Of a DNA stretch of 64,000 bases, positions 28,271-35,131 are shown in pieces. The notes beneath the pieces were generated by a model. It saw nothing but the letters and a program-made list of their open reading frames with translations, was not told where the DNA came from and ran no database searches. Positions within the stretch are counted from its first letter, which is position 1. Each line of letters opens with the position of its first letter. The stretch lies in NCBI RefSeq assembly GCF_900638585.1, contig NZ_LR134523.1, forward strand, positions 584,001 through 648,000. Direction: 5' to 3'. The translations under genes were made by a program, and so were the position numbers. This DNA comes from Aedoeadaptatus ivorii (GTDB lineage: Bacteria; Bacillota; Clostridia; Tissierellales; Peptoniphilaceae).

Positions 28271-28346
28271 TGGTGCATCTTCAGGGACTCGAACCCTGGG
28301 CCCACTGATTAAGAGTCAGTTGCTCTACCAACTGAGCTAAAGATGC
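28271..28346 (-). tRNA. tRNA-Lys (CUU)
   Basis: 76 nt including an encoded CCA. On the minus strand the acceptor stem GCATCTT / AAGATGC, D-arm TAGCTCAGTTGGTAGAGCA, anticodon arm CTGACTCTTAATCAG with anticodon CTT, and T-arm CAGGGTTCGAGTCCCTG are complete. It is a single-gene unit with its own promoter and terminator. Confidence 0.96.
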
Positions 28347-28366
28347 ATGTCTCGGCAACAGAGATT

Positions 28367-28395
28367 ATTATACCTACTTTCGGTGGTCTTGTCTA
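28367..28395 (-). promoter_or_regulatory. Promoter of tRNA-Lys
   Basis: On the minus strand TAGACA (28390-28395), exactly 17 bases, then TATAAT (28367-28372), about 20 bases before the mature tRNA. Confidence 0.85.
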
Positions 28396-28449
28396 CCTTT
28401 TCTTCGAAAAAAATGTAAAAATCTTATGAACGCGATTTTTCGGCGATTC

Positions 28450-28478
28450 TTCTGCCTCCGGGCGCTTTATGATAGAAT
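28450..28478 (+). promoter_or_regulatory. Promoter of the OatA-like gene
   Basis: An extended -10 box, TGA before TAGAAT (28473-28478), with a weak TTCTGC 17 bases upstream. Initiation at about 28485 would leave the ATG at 28488 without a leader, which supports the start at 28512. Confidence 0.5.
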
Positions 28479-28511
28479 GAGAGAATCATGACGAAGGAGA
28501 GTTTTTGTGGA

Positions 28512-30326
28512 ATGAATGCATACAAAGAAGATGTCGAGCGCGGGCTGAAAGGCTTCGCCCTCTGTTTTATAGTTCTATATATCGCGGCGGATAAGATCTT
28601 TACCGGCGCGCACCTGGGCTATCATTTTTTGTTCGCCCTATTCGGATTTTTGAGTGTCGAGACCTACATTAAAGAGAAGATCTATGCCGGTCCGTATTTT
28701 GCAGAAAAAATCCGGCGACTTTGGCCGCCGCTCTTGGCGATGGTCTGCGTAAGTACCTGCTTATACGCCATATTCTTTTTCCAGGATTTGCCGCTGATTC
28801 GCGGCCAGGCGCTGAGCGCCTTATTCTTCGGCAATAATTTTTTTCAGAGCATAGAGGGCCATCCGCTGAGCATTCATCAGCCGTCGCCATTGGGCCATTT
28901 GTGGTTTCTCTCGCTTTTGGTGCAATTTTATCTGGTGTTTACATTTTGTATTACGGGGAAAAAGACCAAGCAAAAGATCATTTCTTTATGTTTGCTCTTA
29001 GGCCTCATCTCCGGTGTGTCGGTGCTCTTGATGGGCATTTACGGGGGATTGGGATTTTCCGCCACGCGGATTTTTTATATGCCCGACAGCCGACTATTTA
29101 GCTTTTTTCTCTCGGGCCTCTTCGTCCTCTATGCCACCATGGGAAAGGGGAGAGCGGCAGAGGGAAATCGAGACATCGCCTTATTGGGGATTTTGATCCT
29201 GTTTGTGATTTCGGTATTTTTCATGCCCGAAGGCCCCCCCGCCTATTTCGGCGGGCTGCTGTGTGCCACTTTGCTCTTTAATCTCTTCTTCCTTTTCTTA
29301 TTTCGGGACGGGGAGTCGTTTTTCAGCATCTTCACGTTTCCGCTCTTTTCGTTTTTGGGGGAGCGCGTCTATGAAATCTATCTGTATAGCATGCCGAGCT
29401 TCTTTTTTACGGGCAGGTTGGTCCGCGCCCTGGGCGGGAGCGAGACCTTACAGACTTTGCTCGCCTTTCCCGTATTGCTGATTGCGGCCCAGGCATCCCA
29501 CTACTTTTTTGAAAAGCGAGAGATCGCATCGCGCCGTGTCTTGGCGGCATTTGCAGTGCCCCTGATCATGTTGCTCGCCGTAAGCTACGCGACCCAAGAA
29601 GAGAAACCGATGCTTCCCATCTATCACAGAGAGAAAGTGGTAAAGACGGTGGAGGCGGACAAAAAAGATACGACAGAAAACCGATCCGTCACCGAGCGCT
29701 TTCAACCGTCGAACGAACTCGCGGCGGCGATCGAGCAAATCAACGCCCAAAAACCCGCCTACAAACTGACCAACGACGATCTATTTATCCTACAGGATAA
29801 AAAGGCATATGTATGGGGCAATAGTGCCATAGAAGGGCTTCGGGAGGCCTATGCAAAGATCATGCCGTCAATTTCTCTCGAGGCGGGCAAACATCTTACG
29901 ATTCCCGAGATCGCAAAACGGGTAAAAGATATCGATAAAGACACCCCCTTGGTGCTCCAGATCGGAAACGACGGACCGGTCAGCTATGCCGAGGTAAAAG
30001 AAATCGTCGATGCCGCCGAAGGGCGGGCGATCTTTCTCTTTACCGTCGTCGCCGATCCCGCCTACGAAGACAAAAACAACGACGTCTTCAACCGGATTGC
30101 ATCCGACTACGCCAATGTGGCGCTGATCGACTGGTACGGCGAGGCCAAGACCCAGGGAGATTTTTTTGATGAAGACGGCAATATGAAACAGCCCGCCAAG
30201 CGCTTAATGGCGCAAATGCTGGCATACAGCCTTCTTCACAAAGCGCCGCCCGCCACGCAGGCGACCGACGCCGCGGAGGGCGCAAATGCGACGCAAACGA
30301 ACGAAAACAGCGAACAGACAGAATGA
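28512..30326 (+). CDS. OatA-like membrane acyltransferase (AT3 plus SGNH-like domain), catalytic residues degenerate
   Basis: 604 residues from ATG 28512, preferred over 28488 because AAGGAGAG lies between them. About ten membrane helices (residues 10-370) follow the acyltransferase-3 pattern, including GHLWFLSLLVQFYL. A periplasmic/external domain (about 430-575) resembles the SGNH module of peptidoglycan O-acetyltransferases. Key positions look altered: the AT3 His after LY in TM1 (usually YH) is Ile (IVLYIAAD), the SGNH GDS reads GNS (YVWGNSAIEG), and the terminal DxxH reads DGNM. The role may therefore be non-catalytic, such as polymer binding or scaffolding. The M18 peptidase gene follows 16 bases downstream. 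Confidence 0.78.
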   Translation: MNAYKEDVERGLKGFALCFIVLYIAADKIFTGAHLGYHFLFALFGFLSVETYIKEKIYAGPYFAEKIRRLWPPLLAMVCVSTCLYAIFFFQDLPLIRGQALSALFFGNNFFQSIEGHPLSIHQPSPLGHLWFLSLLVQFYLVFTFCITGKKTKQKIISLCLLLGLISGVSVLLMGIYGGLGFSATRIFYMPDSRLFSFFLSGLFVLYATMGKGRAAEGNRDIALLGILILFVISVFFMPEGPPAYFGGLLCATLLFNLFFLFLFRDGESFFSIFTFPLFSFLGERVYEIYLYSMPSFFFTGRLVRALGGSETLQTLLAFPVLLIAAQASHYFFEKREIASRRVLAAFAVPLIMLLAVSYATQEEKPMLPIYHREKVVKTVEADKKDTTENRSVTERFQPSNELAAAIEQINAQKPAYKLTNDDLFILQDKKAYVWGNSAIEGLREAYAKIMPSISLEAGKHLTIPEIAKRVKDIDKDTPLVLQIGNDGPVSYAEVKEIVDAAEGRAIFLFTVVADPAYEDKNNDVFNRIASDYANVALIDWYGEAKTQGDFFDEDGNMKQPAKRLMAQMLAYSLLHKAPPATQATDAAEGANATQTNENSEQTE

Positions 30327-30342
30327 AAGGACAGGGATACCG

Positions 30343-31686
30343 TTGGAAACGAAGACGATATGGAGAGAAACCGAACAGATCGATGCCATCTACGACTTTT
30401 CGGAGGGTTATAAGGAATTTTTGAACGCCGCAAAGACCGAGCGCCTCGCCGCCCGTGCCATTGTCGAAAAGGCGAAGGCACACGGCTTCGAAGAGTTTTC
30501 CGAAAAAAAGACCGTATCGCGCGGGGATAAGTTATATGTCTTGAACAAAGAAAAATCCGTACTGCTCTTTCGGATCGGCGAAGACATAGAGGCGGGCATG
30601 CGCATCGTCGCCGCCCACATCGACTCGCCCCGATTGGACATCAAAGCAAATCCCCTCTATGAAGAGGAGAATTTGGCGCTTTTAAAGACGCACTACTACG
30701 GGGGCATTAAGAAATACCAATGGACGACGATCCCCCTCGCCATCCACGGCGTAATCTTCAACAAAAAGGGAGAAAAAATCGAGGTAAATATCGGATCCGA
30801 CAGAGAAGATCCCATCTTTACCGTCACCGACCTCTTGCCGCACTTGAGCAAGGAGCAGAACAAAAAGACCCTAGCGGAGGGCATCACCGGCGAAAACCTC
30901 AATGTCCTCTTCGGCCATAAGGACGCGAATGACGACGTAAAGGCCGAAATTCTCGCCCTGTTGAAGGAAAAATACGACATCGAAGAGAAGGATTTTGAAA
31001 TCGCGGAACTGGAAGTCGTCCCCGCCTTCGAGGCGAGAGATCTTGGGCTGGACCGCAGCATGATCGGCGCCTACGGACAGGACGACCGCGTCTGCGCCTA
31101 CGCGGCGATGGAGGCGCTGTTCGCCGCAGAAGATCCCGAAAAGACCTGTGTCGCCGTGTTTGCCGACAAGGAAGAGATCGGATCGGTCGGAAATACCTCT
31201 ATGAGCGCGCGCTATCTGGAAAATGCCGTGGCGGAAATTCTCTATGCCATGGGCAAAGACAGCCATATGGCGGTAAAGCGCGCCCTGGCTCGAAGCACCG
31301 TACTTTCCGCCGATGTGACCGCCGCCGTCGACCCCAACTATAAAGATGTAATGGATGCGAAAAATGCGGCGCGCCTGGGCGAAGGCGTATGCCTCATGAA
31401 GTATACCGGCGCCCGCGGAAAGAGCGGCACCAACGATGCCAACGCGGAATTCCTCTCTGCACTTCGGATGCACTTTTCCAAAGAAGGCATTCGCTGGCAG
31501 GTGGGAGAAATGGGCAAAGTCGACCAAGGTGGCGGCGGCACCGTGGCATTTATCCTGGCGGAGACCGGAGCGGACGTCGTCGACTTGGGCACCGCTCTTC
31601 TTTCCATGCACGGGCCCTTTGAAGTCGCATCCAAGGCGGATATCTACTCCACCTATCGCGCATACGAATCTTTCCTTCGTATGTAA
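30343..31686 (+). CDS. M18-family aminopeptidase
   Basis: 447 residues from TTG 30343, just after a GAAAGGACAGGG site. The in-frame ATG at 30286 lies inside the upstream gene and its extension lacks similarity. Metal-binding motifs of the M18 family are clear: VAAHIDSPRLDIKA, SMIGAYGQDDRVCAY, FADKEEIGSVGNTSM and the C-terminal STYRAYESFL. These are cytosolic zinc exopeptidases that remove acidic or neutral N-terminal residues. Specificity cannot be read from the sequence. Confidence 0.93.
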   Translation: METKTIWRETEQIDAIYDFSEGYKEFLNAAKTERLAARAIVEKAKAHGFEEFSEKKTVSRGDKLYVLNKEKSVLLFRIGEDIEAGMRIVAAHIDSPRLDIKANPLYEEENLALLKTHYYGGIKKYQWTTIPLAIHGVIFNKKGEKIEVNIGSDREDPIFTVTDLLPHLSKEQNKKTLAEGITGENLNVLFGHKDANDDVKAEILALLKEKYDIEEKDFEIAELEVVPAFEARDLGLDRSMIGAYGQDDRVCAYAAMEALFAAEDPEKTCVAVFADKEEIGSVGNTSMSARYLENAVAEILYAMGKDSHMAVKRALARSTVLSADVTAAVDPNYKDVMDAKNAARLGEGVCLMKYTGARGKSGTNDANAEFLSALRMHFSKEGIRWQVGEMGKVDQGGGGTVAFILAETGADVVDLGTALLSMHGPFEVASKADIYSTYRAYESFLRM

Positions 31687-31708
31687 TTGACAATTTCAAA
31701 ATATATCC

Positions 31709-31737
31709 TTTACACGCGGCCGAACCTCTGTTATAAT
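31709..31737 (+). promoter_or_regulatory. Promoter of tRNA-Leu(CAA)
   Basis: TTTACA (31709-31714), 17 bases, TATAAT (31732-31737). The same -35/-10 pair occurs at both other tRNA-Leu genes of the window. Confidence 0.85.
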
Positions 31738-31754
31738 TACATGGTATCGGTCGA

Positions 31755-31841
31755 GCCGGAGTGATGGAATCGGCAGACGTACTGGACTCAAAATCCAGCG
31801 GTGGCAACACCGTGCGGGTTCAAGTCCCGCCTCCGGCACCA
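31755..31841 (+). tRNA. tRNA-Leu (CAA)
   Basis: 87 nt with encoded CCA. The acceptor stem GCCGGAG / CTCCGGC, a long variable arm typical of class II tRNA, anticodon loop CTCAAAA (anticodon CAA) and T-arm GCGGGTTCAAGTCCCGC are complete. The prophage remnant begins right after it, so its 3' end is the probable integration target. Confidence 0.96.
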
Positions 31842-31848
31842 AGGATAC

Positions 31849-31890
31849 AAACGGCTAAATTGCGCTAACGTTGCAATTTAGCCGTTTTTT
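31849..31890 (+). terminator. Terminator of tRNA-Leu(CAA)
   Basis: A perfect 15-bp stem (31849-31863 with 31873-31887) with a nine-base loop is followed by further T residues. It is the strongest hairpin of the region and separates the tRNA from the prophage genes. Confidence 0.85.
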
Positions 31891-32224
31891 AATGCTCAAT
31901 TTTGACGCCATCAGCGGGATTCGTGTCGATAATATCCAGGTAGATCGCTTAATTCAGCAGAGCTCTGAGGGCGTCTTGGTAATGTTTTGTGGTTTTTGAC
32001 GAAAGAGGTTTTCCTGTCGCCTTGCTTACCATCCTTTGCAATCGCCTTATAAATTCAATGATATGGGTACGTTTGATATCCACGATGCATATAGATTCAA
32101 AGTAATCCGTGCCTCGCTTCGATAGGTAGTTATAACAGTGTATAGTGCGAGGCTCGACTTCACGATCGTAGAGTAAGATTTTTGCAAACTCTGCGCAGGT
32201 GGCTTTGCTATAATCTTCTAGCAT
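31889..32224 (-). pseudogene. Tyrosine recombinase (integrase) fragment with a premature stop
   Basis: The minus-strand frame reads MLEDYSKATCAEFAKILLYD ... HYQDALRALLN and then meets TAA at 31949-31951. Beyond the stop the same frame continues AIYLDIIDTNPADGVKIEH, exactly the continuation expected of the core-binding domain (NP...VK), so a CAA (Gln) to TAA change is likely. The catalytic domain with the Arg...Tyr residues is absent, and the N-terminal arm-binding part is also missing. It faces the tRNA-Leu gene, as integrases next to attL usually do. Confidence 0.75.
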
Positions 32225-32232
32225 GTCATCTT

Positions 32233-32316
32233 TTACAAGTAGATCATGGTGAGTTTAGTCTCAAGTATGATAAAGCCAAATACTATGAAGTGGATTGCAA
32301 CGATGTGCCGCTTTAA
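32233..32316 (+). pseudogene. C-terminal scrap of a phage protein
   Basis: A 27-codon open stretch without its own start reads LQVDHGEFSLKYDKAKYYEVD and ends in NDVPL then TAA. It has coding character and ends cleanly, so it looks like the tail of a deleted gene. I do not recognise the family. Confidence 0.35.
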
Positions 32317-32408
32317 TCGTGAGTATATCGTGCGATAACTTAAGTATAATTACAAAAATCAGCAGTTTAATCGCGCGACAATCGTGTGAATATGTAGAAA
32401 GGGAAAAG

Positions 32409-32792
32409 GTGGATAAACAGCAGCTTGCACAGTATCGGGATCTAAAAAGGAGATTGTGCGAATAAAAAAGCTAAGTTTGCCGGTGCGCGATCGTGTGCGG
32501 GCTTTTAACCTTCACTCAGATTGAGAGCGAAGATAGTGGCCCGTACAAGCGGCTATTACAAAGAATCTTACAAAAGAGAAAAGCGAAATGCACAAAAATG
32601 ACTTTGGAAGTGGAGTCATTTATTGCGTCTATACCGGATAGCCGAACTCGGATGATCTTTGAGAGGCGTTATGTTGATGGGTGGACTTGAACCAAAACAT
32701 CAATGTACATAGGGAGCACAAACGAAGCAACAGCAAGATCCATTCACGATCGTTATTTGAATTGGTTTTTCAGTGACTGTTTGGATAAATAA
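32409..32792 (+). pseudogene. Phage sigma-70-like regulator (DUF1492/ArpU type), interrupted by stops
   Basis: One reading frame begins GTG-GAT (VDKQQLAQYRDLKRRLCE), hits stops at about 32463 and 32472, then continues through ESFIASIPDSRTRMIFERRY VDGWT, a TGA stop, and TKTSMYIGSTNEATARSIHD RYLNWF to a final TAA at 32790. The TGA sits where Trp would be expected (WTWT). The pattern of helical N-terminus plus a C-terminal sigma region 4-like helix-turn-helix matches phage late regulators of the DUF1492/ArpU group. Several point changes in one frame indicate decay, not a sequencing slip. Confidence 0.6.
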
Positions 32793-32804
32793 TTTCTAGA
32801 TTCC

Positions 32805-32833
32805 TTGATCATCATAAACACTTGGTATATAAT
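32805..32833 (+). promoter_or_regulatory. Promoter of the HigBA operon
   Basis: TTGATC (32805-32810), 17 bases, perfect TATAAT (32828-32833). The -10 box overlaps the left arm of the palindrome at 32830-32862, so a repressor bound there would block RNA polymerase. Confidence 0.75.
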
Positions 32834-32862
32834 AATATTAACCTATGGGGTTAATATTATTA
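32830..32862. promoter_or_regulatory. Perfect 14-bp palindrome, probable HigA operator
   Basis: TAATAATATTAACC (32830-32843) and GGTTAATATTATTA (32849-32862) are exact inverted repeats around TATGG. The site covers the -10 box and initiation point of the toxin-antitoxin operon, as expected for autorepression by an XRE antitoxin. Confidence 0.75.
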
Positions 32863-32874
32863 AGGGGTGAACCG

Positions 32875-33171
32875 TTGCAGATAGGCTATAAAACCAAAAA
32901 GCTAAAGAGAATTTGTACAAAATATGCAATTGCAAATAAAGAATATGGACCAGAAATGGCAATAAAAATACATCAACGTGTCAATGAAATTGAAGCTGTA
33001 GATACGGTTCATACCTTGGTTCAGTTTAGAATTGGACGGTGTCACGCCTTAAAAGGAAGACGAGAAGGGGAGTATGCTGTTGATCTAGTCCATCCGTTTC
33101 GACTAATTTTCACGGTGAAGAAAGATAAAATGATGATAGCGCGAATTGAAGAGATAGTGGACTATCATTAG
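32875..33171 (+). CDS. HigB/RelE-family toxin
   Basis: 98 residues from TTG 32875, with AAGGGGTG eight bases before. The ATG at 32845 lies inside the operator palindrome, at or before the predicted transcription start region, and adds residues that do not look family-like. The fold signature is VNEIEAVDTVHTLVQF ... CHALKGRREGEYAVDLVHPFRLIF, typical of the HigB/Killer branch of RelE toxins, which cleave mRNA on the ribosome. The HigA-like gene follows after 17 bases. AT-rich codon use marks it as acquired DNA. Confidence 0.88.
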   Translation: MQIGYKTKKLKRICTKYAIANKEYGPEMAIKIHQRVNEIEAVDTVHTLVQFRIGRCHALKGRREGEYAVDLVHPFRLIFTVKKDKMMIARIEEIVDYH

Positions 33172-33188
33172 AACTTTGGAGGTGAAAA

Positions 33189-34235
33189 ATGATAAGCAAA
33201 AATTATATAGCAATTCCGCCTGGCGCTACCATTAAAGAGCAACTTGAAGACAGAGGTATGATTCAAAGAGATTTTGCATCTCGCATGAACCTATCGGAGA
33301 AGCATGTATCTAAATTAATTAATGGACAGTCTCAACTAACCCAAGACGTTGCTTATCGTTTGGAAATGGTACTAGGGATTCCCGCAAGTTTCTGGAATAA
33401 TTTAGAGTCCATCTATAGACAGAACCTTACGAAGGTTGAGAAAGAAAACGAAATGGATCAAGATATAGAGATTTCAAGAAAAATATCATATAATGAAATC
33501 TCTAAATTAGGTTGGATTGAAGAAACTAGAAAGCCAAAAGAGCGTGTTGTTAATCTCAGAAAGTTTTTTGAGATTACAACTTTAGAATTGCTTGCTGAAA
33601 ACGCACCTATGCAAATTGCGTGTAGAAAATTAAATGAAGCCAACAAAGAAGATCTTAATTTGTTAGTATGGGCTCAAAAGGCTAAATTAGAAGCTAGGAA
33701 TATACCAGTTAAACCGATTAATATAGATGGTTTAAAACGAAGCTTAAATGAAATTAGGGCGTTAACAACTTCTAAAGATTCGCACTTTAGTATAGATCTT
33801 CAACAAAAATTGGCGAACCTTGGGATTGCGCTGGTTTATTTGCCGCATTTACCGGGCTCTTTTCTTCATGGCGCTACGTTCTACGATTCCAAAAAAATCG
33901 TTATCGGTTTAACGTTACGAGGTAAAGATGCAGACAGGTTCTGGTTTAGTCTATTTCATGAGATAGGCCATATCATACTAGGACACATTAATGATAATTT
34001 GGGATTAACCGAACATCATGAATACGAGGCAGATGTTTTTGCCAGAGATATCTTAATTCCGCCGGATGAATATGATCTCTATATTCAAAACCATGATATT
34101 GGTTATGACACCGTAAAGAATTTTGCAGAAAAAATTAATATCTCACCGGGGGTGGTTGTAGGTAGATTGCAAAAAGAAGGAAAAATCGGTTATAATCAGT
34201 TGAATGATTTGAAGATTAGGTATGATTTCAATTAA
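33189..34235 (+). CDS. HigA-type antitoxin with XRE and ImmA/IrrE (M78) domains
   Basis: 348 residues. Residues about 12-70 are an XRE helix-turn-helix of the HigA/VapI class (GATIKEQLEDRGMIQRDFAS RMNLSEKHVSKLINGQ). Residues about 210-300 carry an ImmA/IrrE-like peptidase with the zinc motif HEIGH in FWFSLFHEIGHIILGHIND and a downstream Glu (HEYEADVFARD). The long form, antitoxin plus peptidase, may let the protein be cleaved or sense stress. That is inference. AGGTG precedes ATG 33189. It is the second gene of the operon with HigB. Confidence 0.88.
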   Translation: MISKNYIAIPPGATIKEQLEDRGMIQRDFASRMNLSEKHVSKLINGQSQLTQDVAYRLEMVLGIPASFWNNLESIYRQNLTKVEKENEMDQDIEISRKISYNEISKLGWIEETRKPKERVVNLRKFFEITTLELLAENAPMQIACRKLNEANKEDLNLLVWAQKAKLEARNIPVKPINIDGLKRSLNEIRALTTSKDSHFSIDLQQKLANLGIALVYLPHLPGSFLHGATFYDSKKIVIGLTLRGKDADRFWFSLFHEIGHIILGHINDNLGLTEHHEYEADVFARDILIPPDEYDLYIQNHDIGYDTVKNFAEKINISPGVVVGRLQKEGKIGYNQLNDLKIRYDFN

Positions 34236-34264
34236 ATGACAGGAAGATATTAAGGTTTTTTATA

Positions 34265-34300
34265 GGGAGATCTGAATTGTTTCAGCATCTCCCGTTTTTT
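34265..34300 (+). terminator. Terminator of the HigBA operon
   Basis: The stem GGGAGAT-CTGAA / TTCAG-C-ATCTCCC with loop TTGT is followed by six T residues. Confidence 0.85.
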
Positions 34301-34380
34301 AGGTCTATTTTTAACTTTGCATGTTTTGCACGGTTTTTCCATGAGACAATTGTATTGTAGATAACTATATATATTTCTTG

Positions 34381-34404
34381 CGTCCTTGTTGGGGGCGTTT
34401 TTTA
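34381..34404 (+). terminator. Weak terminator-like hairpin before the portal remnant
   Basis: CGTCC and GGGGCG can form a short stem (one T-G pair) followed by six T residues. It may be a leftover of a deleted phage gene. Confidence 0.4.
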
Positions 34405-34426
34405 TGCAGATTTTTAGAGGGGTGAG

Positions 34427-35131
34427 GTGATTGACGCGCAAAAGAAAAATGTATGTGAAGCAAAGACGCGAACGGGCACACCATGTAAAAAGCGGTCGAA
34501 TGGGAGCAGATCATCCGAGTACTGGCCGCTGTTAGTTACATGGTGGATCGAGTATAGAGCCGAAGCCAGAAAGTATGCGAAGAAGCAAGAATGCGGAGAA
34601 GCATGGCTTGTTTGCGAAAGTGTTGCCCGAAGAAATGATGGAGCCTATGATTTGATCGTGGAGTTTATGGACAAGCCCGATGGCGATGCGACGCAAGAGC
34701 ACCTGATTAATCGGCTGGAGACGCTGATTTTTAATTTGTCGATGGTGGCCAATATCAACGACAAGGATTTCGGGGCATCCAGTGGGATTGCTTTGCGGTA
34801 TAAGCTGCAGAGCATGAGTAATCTCGCCAATACAAAGGAGAGAAAGTTTACGAAAGGCTTTCGTCGCCGTTATCGGTTGATCGCGGTGCTTGCCAATACG
34901 GCGATCGCACCCGAAGATCTAGCCGGACTGCACTTTATATTCACGCGAAACACGCCTGCGAATCTGCTTGAGGAAGCGCAAACGGCCAACTTGCTGACGG
35001 GTCTTGTGAGCGATGAGACAGCGCTAAATAGCCTATCGATTATTAAGGATGCGAAGGCGGAGATGAAGCGGATTCAGGAAGAAGAGGCACCGCTGCCGAC
35101 GTTTGATGCGGAAATGAACGCCGATGAATAG
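34427..35131 (+). CDS. Phage portal protein remnant (SPP1 gp6-like C-terminus) with a foreign N-terminus
   Basis: 234 residues from GTG 34427 (AGGGGTGAG). From about residue 75 on, DLIVEFMDKPDGDATQEHLI and NLSMVANINDKDFGASSGIALRYKLQSM match the C-terminal third of SPP1-type portals, ending in the usual helical acidic tail. The first 15-25 residues, CEAKTRTGTPCKK, resemble the zinc-like motif of small phage HGG-type proteins, and the middle (YWPLLVTWWIEYRAEARKYA) fits neither. The frame is thus a deletion product joining pieces of different genes, about half normal portal length. It overlaps the MuF gene by 8 bases. Confidence 0.65.
   Translation: MIDAQKKNVCEAKTRTGTPCKKRSNGSRSSEYWPLLVTWWIEYRAEARKYAKKQECGEAWLVCESVARRNDGAYDLIVEFMDKPDGDATQEHLINRLETLIFNLSMVANINDKDFGASSGIALRYKLQSMSNLANTKERKFTKGFRRRYRLIAVLANTAIAPEDLAGLHFIFTRNTPANLLEEAQTANLLTGLVSDETALNSLSIIKDAKAEMKRIQEEEAPLPTFDAEMNADE

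Noticed and set aside
34250-34441. 63-codon minus-strand frame over the HigBA terminator
   Set aside because: TTG start, no ribosome site, covers a strong terminator hairpin.
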